64,000 bases of DNA from Paracoccus sp. (in: a-proteobacteria) (GCF_030538755.1 NZ_JAUNTJ010000016.1:1-64000); one strand, 5' to 3'. Positions 13,300 to 22,455 are shown, counted from the stretch's first letter. Translations and numbers: made by a program. The notes: generated by a model from the letters alone, not told the origin.

Positions 13300-13316
<17 letters not shown>

Positions 13317-13575
13317 GGGCTGCCCTCTTTTTGTCCAGCATCGCCCCGGTCCGCGCGCGCGCCTCAGCCTCGGTGAGAAAGGCGCCCGCCCGGCGCTCGG
13401 TCAGCAGGGTGCGCAGGGCATCGGTCTCGACCGCGCGCGCCTCGGTCTCCTCGCGCAGCATTTCAAGGCCGCGCTGCACCACCGCGCTGAGGCTGGGATA
13501 TTGCCCATCTGCGACCAGCCCACGTGCAAAGGCGTCCTGCCGGTCCGTGAGCGAGATCGAGGCTTTGACGGTCAT
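13300..13575 (-). CDS. parD: ParD-family ribbon-helix-helix antitoxin
   Basis: A 91-residue protein with an N-terminal ribbon-helix-helix DNA-binding part (VKASISLTDRQDAFARGLV, then YPSLSAVVQRGLEMLREE) and a charged C-terminal tail that should wrap around the toxin. ParD proteins neutralise ParE and repress their own operon. The gene lies first, as usual. Two short palindromes upstream (13592-13604 and 13619-13633) are candidate operators. Confidence 0.87.
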
Positions 13576-13591
13576 GGTCTATCCGTGCGGT

Positions 13592-13604
13592 GCTACCCAG
13601 TAGC
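13592..13604. promoter_or_regulatory. Short palindrome upstream of parD
   Basis: GCTAC and GTAGC are separated by CCA, a perfect 5-bp inverted repeat 17 bases before the parD start. It is a possible ParD operator half of the region. Ribbon-helix-helix repressors bind short palindromic sites. Confidence 0.35.
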
Positions 13605-13618
13605 AATTTGGCGCGATA

Positions 13619-13633
13619 TTGCGATAATCGCAA
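13619..13633. promoter_or_regulatory. 15-bp palindrome upstream of parD
   Basis: TTGCGATAATCGCAA is a perfect palindrome with 6-bp arms and TAA in the middle, 44 bases before the parD ATG and just outside repeat copy 2. It is the best candidate operator for autoregulation of parDE. Confidence 0.45.
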
Positions 13634-13637
13634 GCCG

Positions 13638-13674
13638 GATCACGCGCGAAAGCCCGAATTGCCGGCCGGGGTGA
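13638..13674 (+). repeat. Direct repeat, copy 2 (duplicated guaB 3' end)
   Basis: This non-coding copy would encode ITRESPNCRPG and a stop in the guaB frame, differing from the real guaB end at two bases. Seven T follow within ten bases, which could be part of the original guaB terminator. The distance between the copies is 714 bp. Confidence 0.9.
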
Positions 13675-13728
13675 ACGCTTTTTTTACCGCTGCCGGGTTA
13701 TGAGGGACCATCTGAGAGGGTGGTCCCG

Positions 13729-14538
13729 ATGGTCCGGTTCTGGCGGTTCTGGCTGATCTGGCTGGCGATGGCGGCGCCCCTGCGCGCGGCCAGCCCGGCT
13801 GAGATATGCGAATATGTCGCGCTTCAGGTCGCGGCCGAGACCGGCGTGCCTGCCGATATTCTGGGCGCGCTGACCCTGACCGAGACCGGGCGGCGCCACG
13901 ACGGGCGTCTGCGCCCCTGGGCCTGGGCGGTGAATGCCGAAGGCGCTGGAACATGGTTCGACGACCCCGCACAGGCGCTGCATTTCGCGCAATCACGGGT
14001 GGCGGCGGGACGGCCCAATGTCGATATTGGCTGCTTTCAGATCAATTTCCGCTGGCACGGCCAGCATTTCGCCTCGCTGGAGGAGATGTTCGATCCGCTG
14101 CAAAATGGCCGCTATGCCGCGCATTTCCTGACCCGGTTGCACGCCGAGACGGGCGACTGGCGCGCCGCCGCCGGGGCTTTTCACTCGCGCCGGCCCGAGG
14201 ATGCGCGCCGCTATCTGGCACGCTTTGACCAGTTGCACGCCATGCTGCAACAGCGCGGCTTTCAGGGAATGCAGGGCGCAGCGGGCAGCTATAACGATTT
14301 CGCCGTGGCGACGGCTGCGTCACCGCCCGCGATCCCCGGCGTGATTGGCCCGCGGCGCGAACGTGTGATGCTGTTGGGTGCGCCTTTGGGCACGGCGGCA
14401 GCCGGTGGCGGGCCGGGCGGTGCGGCCTCGCTGGCGGTGATGGGCGGCGCGCGTGATCCGCTGACGGGCGGCGCGCGCGGTGCGCTGGTGGCGCTGGGAC
14501 CGGACCCGGCCGGGCAGGGGGCCTCGCTGTGGCGATAG
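13729..14538 (+). CDS. Secreted lytic transglycosylase-like (SLT) protein
   Basis: About 269 residues with a signal peptide (VRFWRFWLIWLAMAAPLRAA) and an SLT/lysozyme-like domain. The block ILGALTLTETGR carries the probable catalytic Glu, followed by the core NVDIGCFQINFRWHG and YAAHFLTRLHAETGDWRAAAGAFHS. Such enzymes cleave peptidoglycan glycan strands in the periplasm. The C-terminal about 80 residues are Gly/Ala-rich without a recognised domain. GAGAGGG 8 bases before ATG 13729 favours it over the in-frame GTG at 13720. Confidence 0.85.
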   Translation: MVRFWRFWLIWLAMAAPLRAASPAEICEYVALQVAAETGVPADILGALTLTETGRRHDGRLRPWAWAVNAEGAGTWFDDPAQALHFAQSRVAAGRPNVDIGCFQINFRWHGQHFASLEEMFDPLQNGRYAAHFLTRLHAETGDWRAAAGAFHSRRPEDARRYLARFDQLHAMLQQRGFQGMQGAAGSYNDFAVATAASPPAIPGVIGPRRERVMLLGAPLGTAAAGGGPGGAASLAVMGGARDPLTGGARGALVALGPDPAGQGASLWR

Positions 14539-14555
14539 ACGCGTGGCAACCGGAA

Positions 14556-14567
14556 GGGGGGGGGGGG
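14556..14567 (+). repeat. Run of twelve G
   Basis: An uninterrupted 12-base poly-G tract lies in the short gap after the transglycosylase stop. Tracts of this length are prone to slippage and to sequencing error. It lies outside any gene I can support. Confidence 0.8.
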
Positions 14568-14614
14568 CGCGGTCCCGGATTCCCGGGGGATGCGGCAGGG
14601 GCGCATGAAACGTG

Positions 14615-14643
14615 AAAACGGGCGGCCCCCTCGGGGACCGCCC
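14615..14643 (-). terminator. Terminator of the PRC-barrel gene
   Basis: On the minus strand GGGCGG pairs with CCGCCC, the stem continues with CCCC/GGGG past one mismatch, and a four-T run follows. It lies 23 bases beyond the PRC-barrel gene stop. The tight inner loop means the top of the stem is probably open. Confidence 0.55.
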
Positions 14644-14665
14644 GCCAGAACCCTGCAAGGACGGG

Positions 14666-15325
14666 TCAGTTGCCGGTCGCCGCCGGTGCGCCCGCGCCCG
14701 AAGGCGCCGATTCGCGGTCGCGGAACACATATTCGGGCGCGGCATCTGCCTCGTCGCGGGTCAGCGTGGTGGTGATCTCGTTGGCGTCGAAATTGATCGC
14801 CAGCCGGTCCCAGGCGACGGCGATCTGCTTTTCGCCGATACCCAGAAAGCCCCCCACGCCGATGATCGCGGCGCTGATACGACCGGTGTCGCCATCCAGA
14901 ATGATGTCGTTGATGCTGCCGACGGTCGTGCCCTCGGGGTCGTGGACATTGGTGCCGATGATCCAGTCAAGGCGCAATTCGTTCGCGGCCTGATCGCGGA
15001 TGATCGCGGCGCCGTCGCCCGGCACGGCGTCTGCCACAGCGGTGCTGGCCTCGTCCAGGGCATCCGCAACCCCGTCGGCGGCGTGCTCGGTGGCCTCTGC
15101 GGCGTCATGGGCCGCGTCGCGCGCGGCATCCTCGACGGCGGTGGCAGCATCGGATGCGGCCTCGGCTGCGCTATCGGCGGCGTCTTGCGCGGCCTGCGCA
15201 GCCTGATCGGCAGGCTGTTCGGCAGGCTGTTCGACGGGGGGCGGCGTGGCCGTGTCGCTCTGGGCGAGGGCAGGGGCCGCGGCCAGCGGCAAAATCAGGG
15301 CGGTGGTCAGCAGAATGTGACGCAT
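14666..15325 (-). CDS. Periplasmic PRC-barrel domain protein
   Basis: A 219-residue protein with a signal peptide (ILLTTALILPLAAAPALAQ). An Ala/Asp/Glu-rich helical linker of about 85 residues follows. A PRC-barrel (about 120-190) contains LRLDWIIGTNVHDPEGTTVG and SAAIIGVGGFLGIGEKQIAV. PRC-barrels form small beta-barrels that mediate protein contacts; exported versions are common in alphaproteobacteria but without assigned function. It is a single-gene transcript with a terminator downstream. About 210 bp between it and scpA hold no gene I can support. Confidence 0.75.
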   Translation of the reverse strand: MRHILLTTALILPLAAAPALAQSDTATPPPVEQPAEQPADQAAQAAQDAADSAAEAASDAATAVEDAARDAAHDAAEATEHAADGVADALDEASTAVADAVPGDGAAIIRDQAANELRLDWIIGTNVHDPEGTTVGSINDIILDGDTGRISAAIIGVGGFLGIGEKQIAVAWDRLAINFDANEITTTLTRDEADAAPEYVFRDRESAPSGAGAPAATGN

Positions 15326-15539
15326 TGTCGTCTCCTCTGAGGCTACTCGTCATGGACATGCGCAGCGGCACTGTTGCACCGTTGCATCACGGACCGAACG
15401 CGGTTTTCGCGCCTCTCGTTCCGACCCATAGGCGGCGATCCGCCGAGGGTGGATGCCAACACATTGATAAAAAAGGCGCTCCCCAGGTTCCTGCGCAGCG
15501 CGCTTGACAGCCCCGGCCACGAGGGCCAAGCCTGATGGC

Positions 15540-16340
15540 ATGGCTGGTTCCGACGATATGCTGCCCCTCGATCTGCCCTTGCCCGACCGTGCCGCGCGCC
15601 GGCTGGACGAGGCGCTGATTATCGACATCGACGGATATGAGGGGCCGCTGGATCTGCTGCTGGGTCTGGCGCGCACGCAAAAGCTGGACCTGATGCAGAT
15701 CTCGGTGCTGGCGCTGGCGGAACAATATCTGGCATTTGTCGAACGCGCGCGCGCGCTGCGCATCGAACTGGCCGCCGATTATCTGGTCATGGCCGCGTGG
15801 CTGGCCTTTCTGAAATCGCGGCTGCTGCTGCCGCCTGACCCCACGGCCGATGGCCCATCGGCCGAGGACATGGCCGCGCATCTGGCCTTTCAGCTAGAGC
15901 GTTTGGACGCCATGCGCCGCGCTGCCGCGCAACTGATGGCACGCGACCGGCTGGGGCAGGACCGTTTTGCCCGTGGCGCGCCCGAGGCGGTGACACGCGG
16001 GCGCGACATCCGCTGGCAGGCGGGGCTGATTGATCTGATGCGCGCCTATGCACAACTGCGCACAAAATCCGAGTTTCGGCCATATGCCTTTGACCGTGAT
16101 GGCATTTTCACGATGGAACAGGCGCTGGACCGGCTGCGCGGGCTGATCGGTTTCGCGGGCGACTGGACCGAACTGGCCAGCTTTCTGCCCGAGGGCTGGG
16201 ACCAGCCTGCCCGCAGGCGTTCGGCGATGGCGGCCTGTTTCGCGGCCTCGCTGGAACTGGCGCGGCAGGGCCGGCTGGAGTTGCGCCAGACCGGGACATT
16301 CGCCCCCATCACCCTGCGCCGCAAAGGCCCCGCGCCATGA
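15540..16340 (+). CDS. scpA: Segregation and condensation protein A
   Basis: ScpA is the kleisin bridging the SMC heads of bacterial condensin. The diagnostic N-terminal block IDIDGYEGPLDLLLGLARTQKLDLMQISV (given as its parts IDGYEGPLDLLL and KLDLMQISVLALAEQYL) lies at about residues 23-60. The winged-helix C-terminus ends SFLPEGW, then RRSAMAACFAASLELARQG. The most upstream in-frame start is TTG at 15504. ATG 15540 gives 266 residues, a normal length. The stop overlaps scpB by 4 bp. Confidence 0.92.
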   Translation: MAGSDDMLPLDLPLPDRAARRLDEALIIDIDGYEGPLDLLLGLARTQKLDLMQISVLALAEQYLAFVERARALRIELAADYLVMAAWLAFLKSRLLLPPDPTADGPSAEDMAAHLAFQLERLDAMRRAAAQLMARDRLGQDRFARGAPEAVTRGRDIRWQAGLIDLMRAYAQLRTKSEFRPYAFDRDGIFTMEQALDRLRGLIGFAGDWTELASFLPEGWDQPARRRSAMAACFAASLELARQGRLELRQTGTFAPITLRRKGPAP

Positions 16341-17047
16341 CCGAGGACCGCCCGCATCTGCGCATCGTGGGCGATGCTGATGCGCAGATGCCGCCCCCGC
16401 CCATGTCCGAACAGGAACGCATGGTCGAGGCGATGCTGTTCGCCTCGGCCGGGCCGCTGACGCTGGCGGATATGGGCGCGCGAATGCCGCTGGGCTGTGA
16501 CCCCGCCGAGGCGCTGCGCCGTCTGCGCCCGCGCTATGAGGGGCGCGGGGTGGAACTGGTGCGCGTGGGGCAGGCCTGGGCGATGCGCAGCGCGGGTGAT
16601 CTGGGCTTTCTGATGCGTCAAGAGGCGGTCGAGACCCGGCGACTGTCGCGCGCGGGCATCGAGACGCTGGCGATCATTGCCTATCACCAGCCCGTTACCC
16701 GCGCGGAAATCGAGGAAATTCGCGGGGTTGCGGTCAGCCGTGGCACGCTGGACCTTTTGATCGAACTGGATTGGGTCAAACCGGGGCGGCGGCGCATGAC
16801 GCCGGGGCGGCCCGCAACCTATGTCGTGACCGAGGCGTTTCTGGATCATTTCGGTCTGGAAAGCGCGCGCGATCTGCCCGGCCTGGCCGAGTTGCGCGCC
16901 GCCGGTCTGCTGGATGCGACCCCGCCCGACGGGGCGCTGGCGGGGGGCGTGCTGTCGGGGCTTGCGCGTGCCGATGCGGATGACGACATAGAGGGCGGCA
17001 CCGGCGAGGCCGAGGGCGATCTGTTCGGCGAGCGTGAGGGGGACTGA
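16337..17047 (+). CDS. scpB: Segregation and condensation protein B
   Basis: ScpB binds ScpA as a dimer and completes the SMC-ScpAB condensin complex. The 236-residue protein has two winged-helix domains, with EQERMVEAMLFASAGPLTL at the start of the first and IETLAIIAYHQPVTRAEIEE and RGVAVSRGTLDLLIELDWV in the second. An acidic tail of about 35 residues follows. It starts in the scpA stop (ATGA), as is usual for this pair. Confidence 0.94.
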   Translation: MTEDRPHLRIVGDADAQMPPPPMSEQERMVEAMLFASAGPLTLADMGARMPLGCDPAEALRRLRPRYEGRGVELVRVGQAWAMRSAGDLGFLMRQEAVETRRLSRAGIETLAIIAYHQPVTRAEIEEIRGVAVSRGTLDLLIELDWVKPGRRRMTPGRPATYVVTEAFLDHFGLESARDLPGLAELRAAGLLDATPPDGALAGGVLSGLARADADDDIEGGTGEAEGDLFGEREGD

Positions 17048-17050
17048 CCC

Positions 17051-17278
17051 ATGAATTTCAACCAGCTTATCAACATGGTGATGCGTATGTTCACGCAGCG
17101 GGCCATGAATTGGGGGATGCGCCGTGCAACCCGCACCGCGCGCAAGACCGATACCGGCAAGGTTGCGCGCAAGGATGACGGGCTGACGCCCGCACAGCGC
17201 AAGCAGCAGGCGCAGGCACGCGAGGCCACCAAGCGCGCACGTCAGGCCGCCCGCATCACCCGGCGCATCGGACGCTGA
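17051..17278 (+). CDS. Small basic conserved protein downstream of scpB
   Basis: A 75-residue protein, strongly basic (many Arg and Lys), beginning NFNQLINMVMRMFTQRAMNWG and ending RITRRIGR. It follows scpB after 3 bases, so it is co-transcribed. No signal peptide or membrane segment is evident; the first 20 residues could form an amphipathic helix. I cannot assign a function. The coupling to scpAB suggests a chromosome-related or nucleic-acid-binding role, which is inference only. Confidence 0.7.
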   Translation: MNFNQLINMVMRMFTQRAMNWGMRRATRTARKTDTGKVARKDDGLTPAQRKQQAQAREATKRARQAARITRRIGR

Positions 17279-17351
17279 GGGCGGGGCCAAGGGGCGCCGC
17301 CCCTCGGGGCCTGCGGCCTCACCTCGGGATATGTCGGGTCACAGCAAGGGG

Positions 17352-17732
17352 TTAGTCCGGTGAACGTGCCGGGCGGACCTCGACGCGGGCGATGCCCGCG
17401 CGCAGGCGTTGCATCTGTTGCGGCGGGATCGTGCTGAGATCGCCAAGCGTGACCTGCACCTGCCCGCCAGTGACGGGCAGGTGGATGACGGGCGACAGCA
17501 CGGTCTCACCGTCGATCATCAGATCCAGCCGTGTGCCCACGCGGTCTGTGGTATAATGCGCGAAATCATGCGCGCTACCCTCGGTCAGTATGATGTTCAG
17601 TACCGGCCGGCCATAGGCGTCGATGTCGATATGCGCGGATTGCACATCGAGGCGCAGGGTTTCGGCCCCAGTCGGGGCGGCCAGCAGCATGGCCCAGAGG
17701 ACGACGGACGCAAAGACCTTTCCTGCGCGCAT
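17352..17732 (-). CDS. Secreted SecDF P1-head-like protein
   Basis: A 126-residue exported protein with signal peptide VFASVVLWAMLLAAPTGA. The mature part resembles the P1-head subdomain of SecD/SecF. Compare DFAHYTTDRVGTRLDLMIDG and ETVLSPVIHLPVTGGQVQVTL with the SecD pattern of a residue run ending NVGRRLAIVLDG, then VLSAPVIREPITGG. Here there are no SecD membrane helices, so it is a stand-alone periplasmic domain. It ends 2 bases after the dCTP deaminase gene stop and could share its transcript. Function unknown. Confidence 0.65.
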   Translation of the reverse strand: MRAGKVFASVVLWAMLLAAPTGAETLRLDVQSAHIDIDAYGRPVLNIILTEGSAHDFAHYTTDRVGTRLDLMIDGETVLSPVIHLPVTGGQVQVTLGDLSTIPPQQMQRLRAGIARVEVRPARSPD

Positions 17733-17734
17733 GG

Positions 17735-18814
17735 CTACACCTTGAACTGTTTTGCCAGTTTCAGACCTTGACCCTGATAATTCGAGGCCATGCCCGCGCC
17801 GTAAAGGCGGGTGGGTGGCGCGCTCATCCGCTCATAGACCAGACGGCCCACGACCTGCCCGTGCTCCAGCGCAAAGGGGGCCTCGTGGCAACGCACCTCC
17901 AGCACGCCGCGCGCGCCGCGCCCTTCGCTGCCGATGCCGAAACCGGGGTCGAAAAAGCCCGCGTAATGGACCCGAAACTCGCCCACCATCGCCAGATAGG
18001 GCGACATCTCGGCGGCGTGACCCGCCGGGATCGCCACCGCCTCGCGGCTGACGAGAATGTAGAAGGCGCCGGGGTCGAGGATCAGGCGGCCCTGATCGGC
18101 CTCCAGCGCATCCCAAAAGTCGCGGGCGCGATAGGCGCCGATGCGGTCAAGGTCGATCACCCCGGCATGGGGTCGCGCGCGCCAGCCGACCAGCCCGCCT
18201 GCTGCCGGGCGCAGATCGACGGAAAAGCCCAGGCCCTCGTCGATCAGCGCCGGGCCATCGACCAGCGTTTCGGCCTGATGCAGCGCAGAAAGTGCCGTGT
18301 CATCCAGCCGCGCCTCGCCGCGGCGCAGGCGCAACTGGTTCAGCCGCATCCCCGGCCGCACCAGCACCGAAAAGCTGCGCGGACAGATTTCGGCGTAAAG
18401 GGGGCCGTCATAGCCTTCGGGCAGGCGATCAAATTCGGTGCCGTCATCGGTCACAAGTCGCGTCAGCAGATCCAGCCTGCCGGTCGAGCTTTTGGCATTG
18501 GCCACCGCCGACAGCCCGGCGGGCAGGCGCACGCGTTCCATCAGCGGGATCAGATAGACGCAGCCCTTTTCCAGCACCGCGCCCGCACCAAGGTCGAAAC
18601 GGTGCATCTCGAAATCGGCCAGCCGGTCGGCCACGCGCTGCCCGCGTCCGGCCAGAAACGAGGCACGCAGACGCGAGGCCGTGGCCCCCAGCCGCAGATC
18701 CAGGCTGGCGGGCTGGATCTGGTCGGGCGTTACGGGCCGGTCGGCGGCGATGGCGCCGGTCTCGATCAGGTGGGCGATGGCGTGGTCGGGCAGAACGCCG
18801 GGCGCGTCAGGCAT
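17735..18814 (-). CDS. dcd: 2'-deoxycytidine 5'-triphosphate deaminase (double-length form)
   Basis: This enzyme deaminates dCTP to dUTP for dTTP synthesis. At 359 residues it is about twice the length of E. coli Dcd, the form typical of alphaproteobacteria, and looks like two dUTPase/Dcd folds in tandem. The first half contains IQPASLDLRLG and ANAKSSTGRLDLLTRLVTD. The second has HAGFFDPGFGIG-like HYAGFFDPGFGIG followed by VLEVRCHEAPFALEHGQVVG and ends with Dcd-like YGAGMASNYQGQG. ATG 18814 is chosen because CGGAGG lies just upstream; an in-frame start at 18853 has no such site. Confidence 0.85.
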   Translation of the reverse strand: MPDAPGVLPDHAIAHLIETGAIAADRPVTPDQIQPASLDLRLGATASRLRASFLAGRGQRVADRLADFEMHRFDLGAGAVLEKGCVYLIPLMERVRLPAGLSAVANAKSSTGRLDLLTRLVTDDGTEFDRLPEGYDGPLYAEICPRSFSVLVRPGMRLNQLRLRRGEARLDDTALSALHQAETLVDGPALIDEGLGFSVDLRPAAGGLVGWRARPHAGVIDLDRIGAYRARDFWDALEADQGRLILDPGAFYILVSREAVAIPAGHAAEMSPYLAMVGEFRVHYAGFFDPGFGIGSEGRGARGVLEVRCHEAPFALEHGQVVGRLVYERMSAPPTRLYGAGMASNYQGQGLKLAKQFKV

Positions 18815-18844
18815 TCGGGCCTCCGGTTCAGGGGCTGACAAGGG

Positions 18845-18878
18845 AACGCCCATCCCTGCGAAAACAGGGATGGGCGTT
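18845..18878 (-). terminator. 14-bp perfect hairpin downstream of tRNA-Pro
   Basis: AACGCCCATCCCTG (18845-18858) pairs perfectly with 18865-18878 around a 6-base loop, 5 bases past the tRNA 3' end. The following T-run is weak (GTTCCCTT). It is probably the tRNA terminator and separates it from the dcd gene on the same strand. Confidence 0.6.
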
Positions 18879-18883
18879 TCGGA

Positions 18884-18961
18884 TGGTCGGGCCGGCGAGA
18901 TTCGAACTCGCGGCCTTCCGCCCCCCAGACGGACGCGCTAACCAGGCTGCGCCACGGCCCG
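18884..18961 (-). tRNA. tRNA-Pro (anticodon GGG)
   Basis: On the minus strand the 78-nt gene folds into the standard cloverleaf. The acceptor CGGGCCG pairs with CGGCCCG, the D arm contains AGCCTGGTTAGCGC, and the anticodon stem TCCGT/GCGGA encloses CTGGGGG with anticodon GGG. The T arm is GCGAGTTCGAATCTCGC. The discriminator A is followed by an encoded CCA. Confidence 0.93.
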
Positions 18962-19046
18962 ACGCCGGCCATATAGGGCCAAGCCGCAGGGCTGCACAAG
19001 GGGCAGCAGGCGGATTTCTTGCGCGAATTTTGCATCAACCCGCCGA

Positions 19047-19703
19047 TTACAGCCGCGTGGCGATCTGATCCAGCAAATGCAGGGCCGGTTTGCGGGCTGC
19101 GCGGGGCAGGGGGGCGTGGCTGGCGCGCAGCATCGCGGCAACCGACACCAGCCGGGGCAACCACGCGCCGGGTTCAACGGCAAGGCGGATTTCTGCCGGG
19201 GGCGGGGTCAGGTCGGGGAACAGGGGCAGCGGCTCTGCCTCGGGGCGGCGGCGATGGCGTTCGCGGGTGCGCAGCGGATGCGCCGGTTCGTCGGAATCGA
19301 GGGGCACATCACGCGGTTCCGCAATCGCCGCCGGTTCGGGTGCAGGCGGCGGTGCCATCAGGGCCGAGGGCGGCGCTGCCATATCAACGGGTTCCGCCAC
19401 GTCACCCTGCGCTGCCACCGCTTCGCCCAGACGGGCCACGCCACGGGCACGAACCGCGGCCCCGCGATCACGCGCCAACAGCTTGCGCGCCCCGCGAATG
19501 GTCAGCCCTTCGTCGCGTAATATTTCGCACAGACCGGCGGCCAGACGCACGTCATCGGGGCGGTAATAGCGCCGCCCGTCGCTGCGCTTGACGGGCTTCA
19601 ACAGTGAAAACTGGGTTTCCCAATAGCGCAGCACATGCGGCGCCACGCCAATCAGTTTTGCCACCTCACCGATGGAGCGGAATGCCTCTGCGCCCTTCTC
19701 CAT
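19047..19703 (-). CDS. MerR-family transcriptional regulator
   Basis: A 218-residue protein with an N-terminal MerR winged helix (RSIGEVAKLIGVAPHVLRYW, then VKRSDGRRYYRPDDV, up to about residue 75). A long Pro/Ala-rich low-complexity region and a short conserved C-terminal helix follow. There are no metal-binding cysteines, so it is not a classical mercury or copper sensor. It lies 11 bases after ihfA on the same strand, the usual alphaproteobacterial arrangement. Its target is unknown. Confidence 0.85.
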   Translation of the reverse strand: MEKGAEAFRSIGEVAKLIGVAPHVLRYWETQFSLLKPVKRSDGRRYYRPDDVRLAAGLCEILRDEGLTIRGARKLLARDRGAAVRARGVARLGEAVAAQGDVAEPVDMAAPPSALMAPPPAPEPAAIAEPRDVPLDSDEPAHPLRTRERHRRRPEAEPLPLFPDLTPPPAEIRLAVEPGAWLPRLVSVAAMLRASHAPLPRAARKPALHLLDQIATRL

Positions 19704-19714
19704 CTTGGGTGGCC

Positions 19715-20017
19715 TCAGCCTTTGTTGCCTGCGGCGACGCGATCTTTCATCAGATGCGAGGGGCGGAACGACAGAACCCGGCGCGGCGTGATCGGCACTT
19801 CCTCGCCGGTTTTGGGATTGCGCCCGACCCGTTCGTTCTTGTCGCGAACCGAAAAGGTGCCGAAAGACGAAATCTTTACCTGCTCGCCCCGAACCAGCGC
19901 ATCAGAGATATGCCCCAGCACGCTTTCGACCAGTTGTGCCGATTCGTGACGCGATAAACCGACATCGCGGAATACCGCTTCTGCCAGGTCCATGCGTGTC
20001 AGGGTTTTCTCGCTCAT
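19715..20017 (-). CDS. ihfA: Integration host factor subunit alpha
   Basis: IhfA forms with IhfB a heterodimer that bends DNA at specific sites. The 100-residue protein has the HU/IHF fold: [19 protein letters not shown] at the N-terminus, [21 protein letters not shown] in the middle and the DNA-minor-groove arm with [10 protein letters not shown] followed by [14 protein letters not shown] 20017 has GAAAGGA upstream and gives the family N-terminus; the open frame to 20128 is not needed. Confidence 0.95.
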   Translation of the reverse strand: MSEKTLTRMDLAEAVFRDVGLSRHESAQLVESVLGHISDALVRGEQVKISSFGTFSVRDKNERVGRNPKTGEEVPITPRRVLSFRPSHLMKDRVAAGNKG

Positions 20018-20210
20018 GTCATATCCTTTCAGAGCCAGCACAAGGATGGGTGGATTCGCAATGCCTGTCAACAACGGGCGGGGTAAAAAATCGTTCCACC
20101 GCCGAAACAAAATGCAAAGCATTCTCATCGTTTACCCGCGGAACATCGCCGATTTGAACCGCGCACGCGCCGCGATTATATCAACAGCGTGACAGACAAA
20201 GGGGGACGGC

Positions 20211-20486
20211 ATGGCCGGCGGTTGGGCGCGCGACGACGCGGTAAACGATCAGATCGAGGTTTCCACGAACGAGGCAATCGCCCGCGCCCGCCTGCGCGCC
20301 GCGACCCGGGCGGTAACTGACAGCGCGGAATTCTGCGCCGAATGCGACGAACCCATCCCGCAGGCCCGCCGCGATGCCATCCCCGGCGTGCAACTATGCG
20401 TCGATTGCCAATCAGGCCGCGACCGCGCCTTTCGCCCGCAAGCGGGAATCAACCGGCGCGGCAGCAAGGATTCACAACTGAAATAA
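20211..20486 (+). CDS. DksA/TraR-type C4 zinc-finger protein
   Basis: A 91-residue protein with the four-cysteine zinc finger CAECDEP...CVDC in the middle and the following helix. The N-terminal coiled coil of full DksA is reduced to about 40 residues (ending EAIARARLRAATRAV), so it resembles the short TraR/phage-type members that bind RNA polymerase through its secondary channel. Whether it acts with ppGpp cannot be told. It is divergent from ihfA and stands alone. Confidence 0.8.
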   Translation: MAGGWARDDAVNDQIEVSTNEAIARARLRAATRAVTDSAEFCAECDEPIPQARRDAIPGVQLCVDCQSGRDRAFRPQAGINRRGSKDSQLK

Positions 20487-20487
20487 A

Positions 20488-20526
20488 GGGCTTCCTGTTT
20501 GCCCAAATACGCATCTTCGGGCGCGG
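20488..20526 (+). repeat. Gene-end repeat, AAATACGCA type
   Basis: This stretch between two convergent genes contains GGCTTCCTGTTTGCCCAA followed by ATACGCATCTTCGGGC. It closely matches one arm of the large inverted repeat at 55499-55563. It probably contributes to transcription termination here. Confidence 0.5.
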
Positions 20527-20530
20527 CGGT

Positions 20531-21760
<1,230 letters not shown>

Positions 21761-21815
21761 TCAGACGGACCCATGTTTTAGGGTGTGCGGGCAAAGGCAG
21801 CAAGCAAGGAGCGAC

Positions 21816-22175
21816 ATGGAACCCGACTGGTATGCCGACGACAAGGCCACTTTGGGCGATCGCATCACCGCCGCCCGCGAGGCCGCAGGGCTTGAGCGCC
21901 GCGAGCTGGCGCAGCAATTGGGTGTGCGGCTGCGCACCCTGCGCGCATGGGAAGATGACGAACGCGAACCGCGCGCCAATCATGTGCAGATGCTGGCCGG
22001 AATGCTGGGCGTTTCGCTGATCTGGCTGATGACCGGGCGCGGCGAAGGCCCTGCGCTGGCCTCGCCCGATGGCAGCAATGCTGCGGCTCTGGCTGAATTG
22101 CGCGCCCTGCGGCAGATGCTGCGGGCCGCCGAAGCCCGCATGGCCCGGCTGGAAAAGGTGCTGTCCGATGACTGA
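21816..22175 (+). CDS. Helix-turn-helix (XRE-type) regulator
   Basis: A 119-residue protein with a central HTH (TLGDRITAAREAAGLERREL, then LAQQLGVRLRTLRAWEDDER) and a C-terminal coiled-coil-like segment rich in Ala, Leu, Arg (LAELRALRQMLRAAEARMA) suited to dimerisation. ATG 21816 is preceded by AAGGA at 21806-21810; the frame is open far upstream but antisense to aatA. It overlaps sdhE by 8 bp and is co-transcribed. No target can be inferred. Confidence 0.82.
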   Translation: MEPDWYADDKATLGDRITAAREAAGLERRELAQQLGVRLRTLRAWEDDEREPRANHVQMLAGMLGVSLIWLMTGRGEGPALASPDGSNAAALAELRALRQMLRAAEARMARLEKVLSDD

Positions 22176-22455
22176 GGATCACGACACCCGCCTGCGCCGG
22201 CTGCGGATGCGCAGCTGGCGGCGCGGCACCAAGGAAATGGACCTGATCCTTGGCCCGTTTGCCGATGGGCCGATGGCCGCGCTGGAACCCGCGATGCTGG
22301 ATTCCTACGAACAATTGCTGGCCGAAAACGATCAGGATCTGTATCCGTGGATCACCGCGCGCATCAACGGACGCACGGGCGGGCCGCAGGAACTGGCCCC
22401 GGTTCTGGATCTTGTGGCGGCCCATGCTGCCCGGCATCTTTCGGCGGAACGATAG
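22168..22455 (+). CDS. sdhE: FAD assembly factor SdhE
   Basis: SdhE promotes covalent attachment of FAD to succinate dehydrogenase SdhA. The 95-residue protein carries the signature RGxxE region in RMRSWRRGTKEMDLILGPF, followed by the helical bundle residues LDSYEQLLAENDQDLYPWI. ATG 22168 overlaps the regulator stop; an open frame to 22069 would be inside the preceding gene. Confidence 0.92.
   Translation: MTEDHDTRLRRLRMRSWRRGTKEMDLILGPFADGPMAALEPAMLDSYEQLLAENDQDLYPWITARINGRTGGPQELAPVLDLVAAHAARHLSAER

Noticed and set aside
15504-15509. TTGACA as -35 promoter element or TTG start of scpA
   Set aside because: No recognisable -10 element lies at the right distance, and ATG 15540 gives the usual ScpA length.
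17290-17310. GGGGCGCCGCCCC hairpin after the small basic gene
   Set aside because: The stem is short and no T-run follows; too weak to call a terminator.
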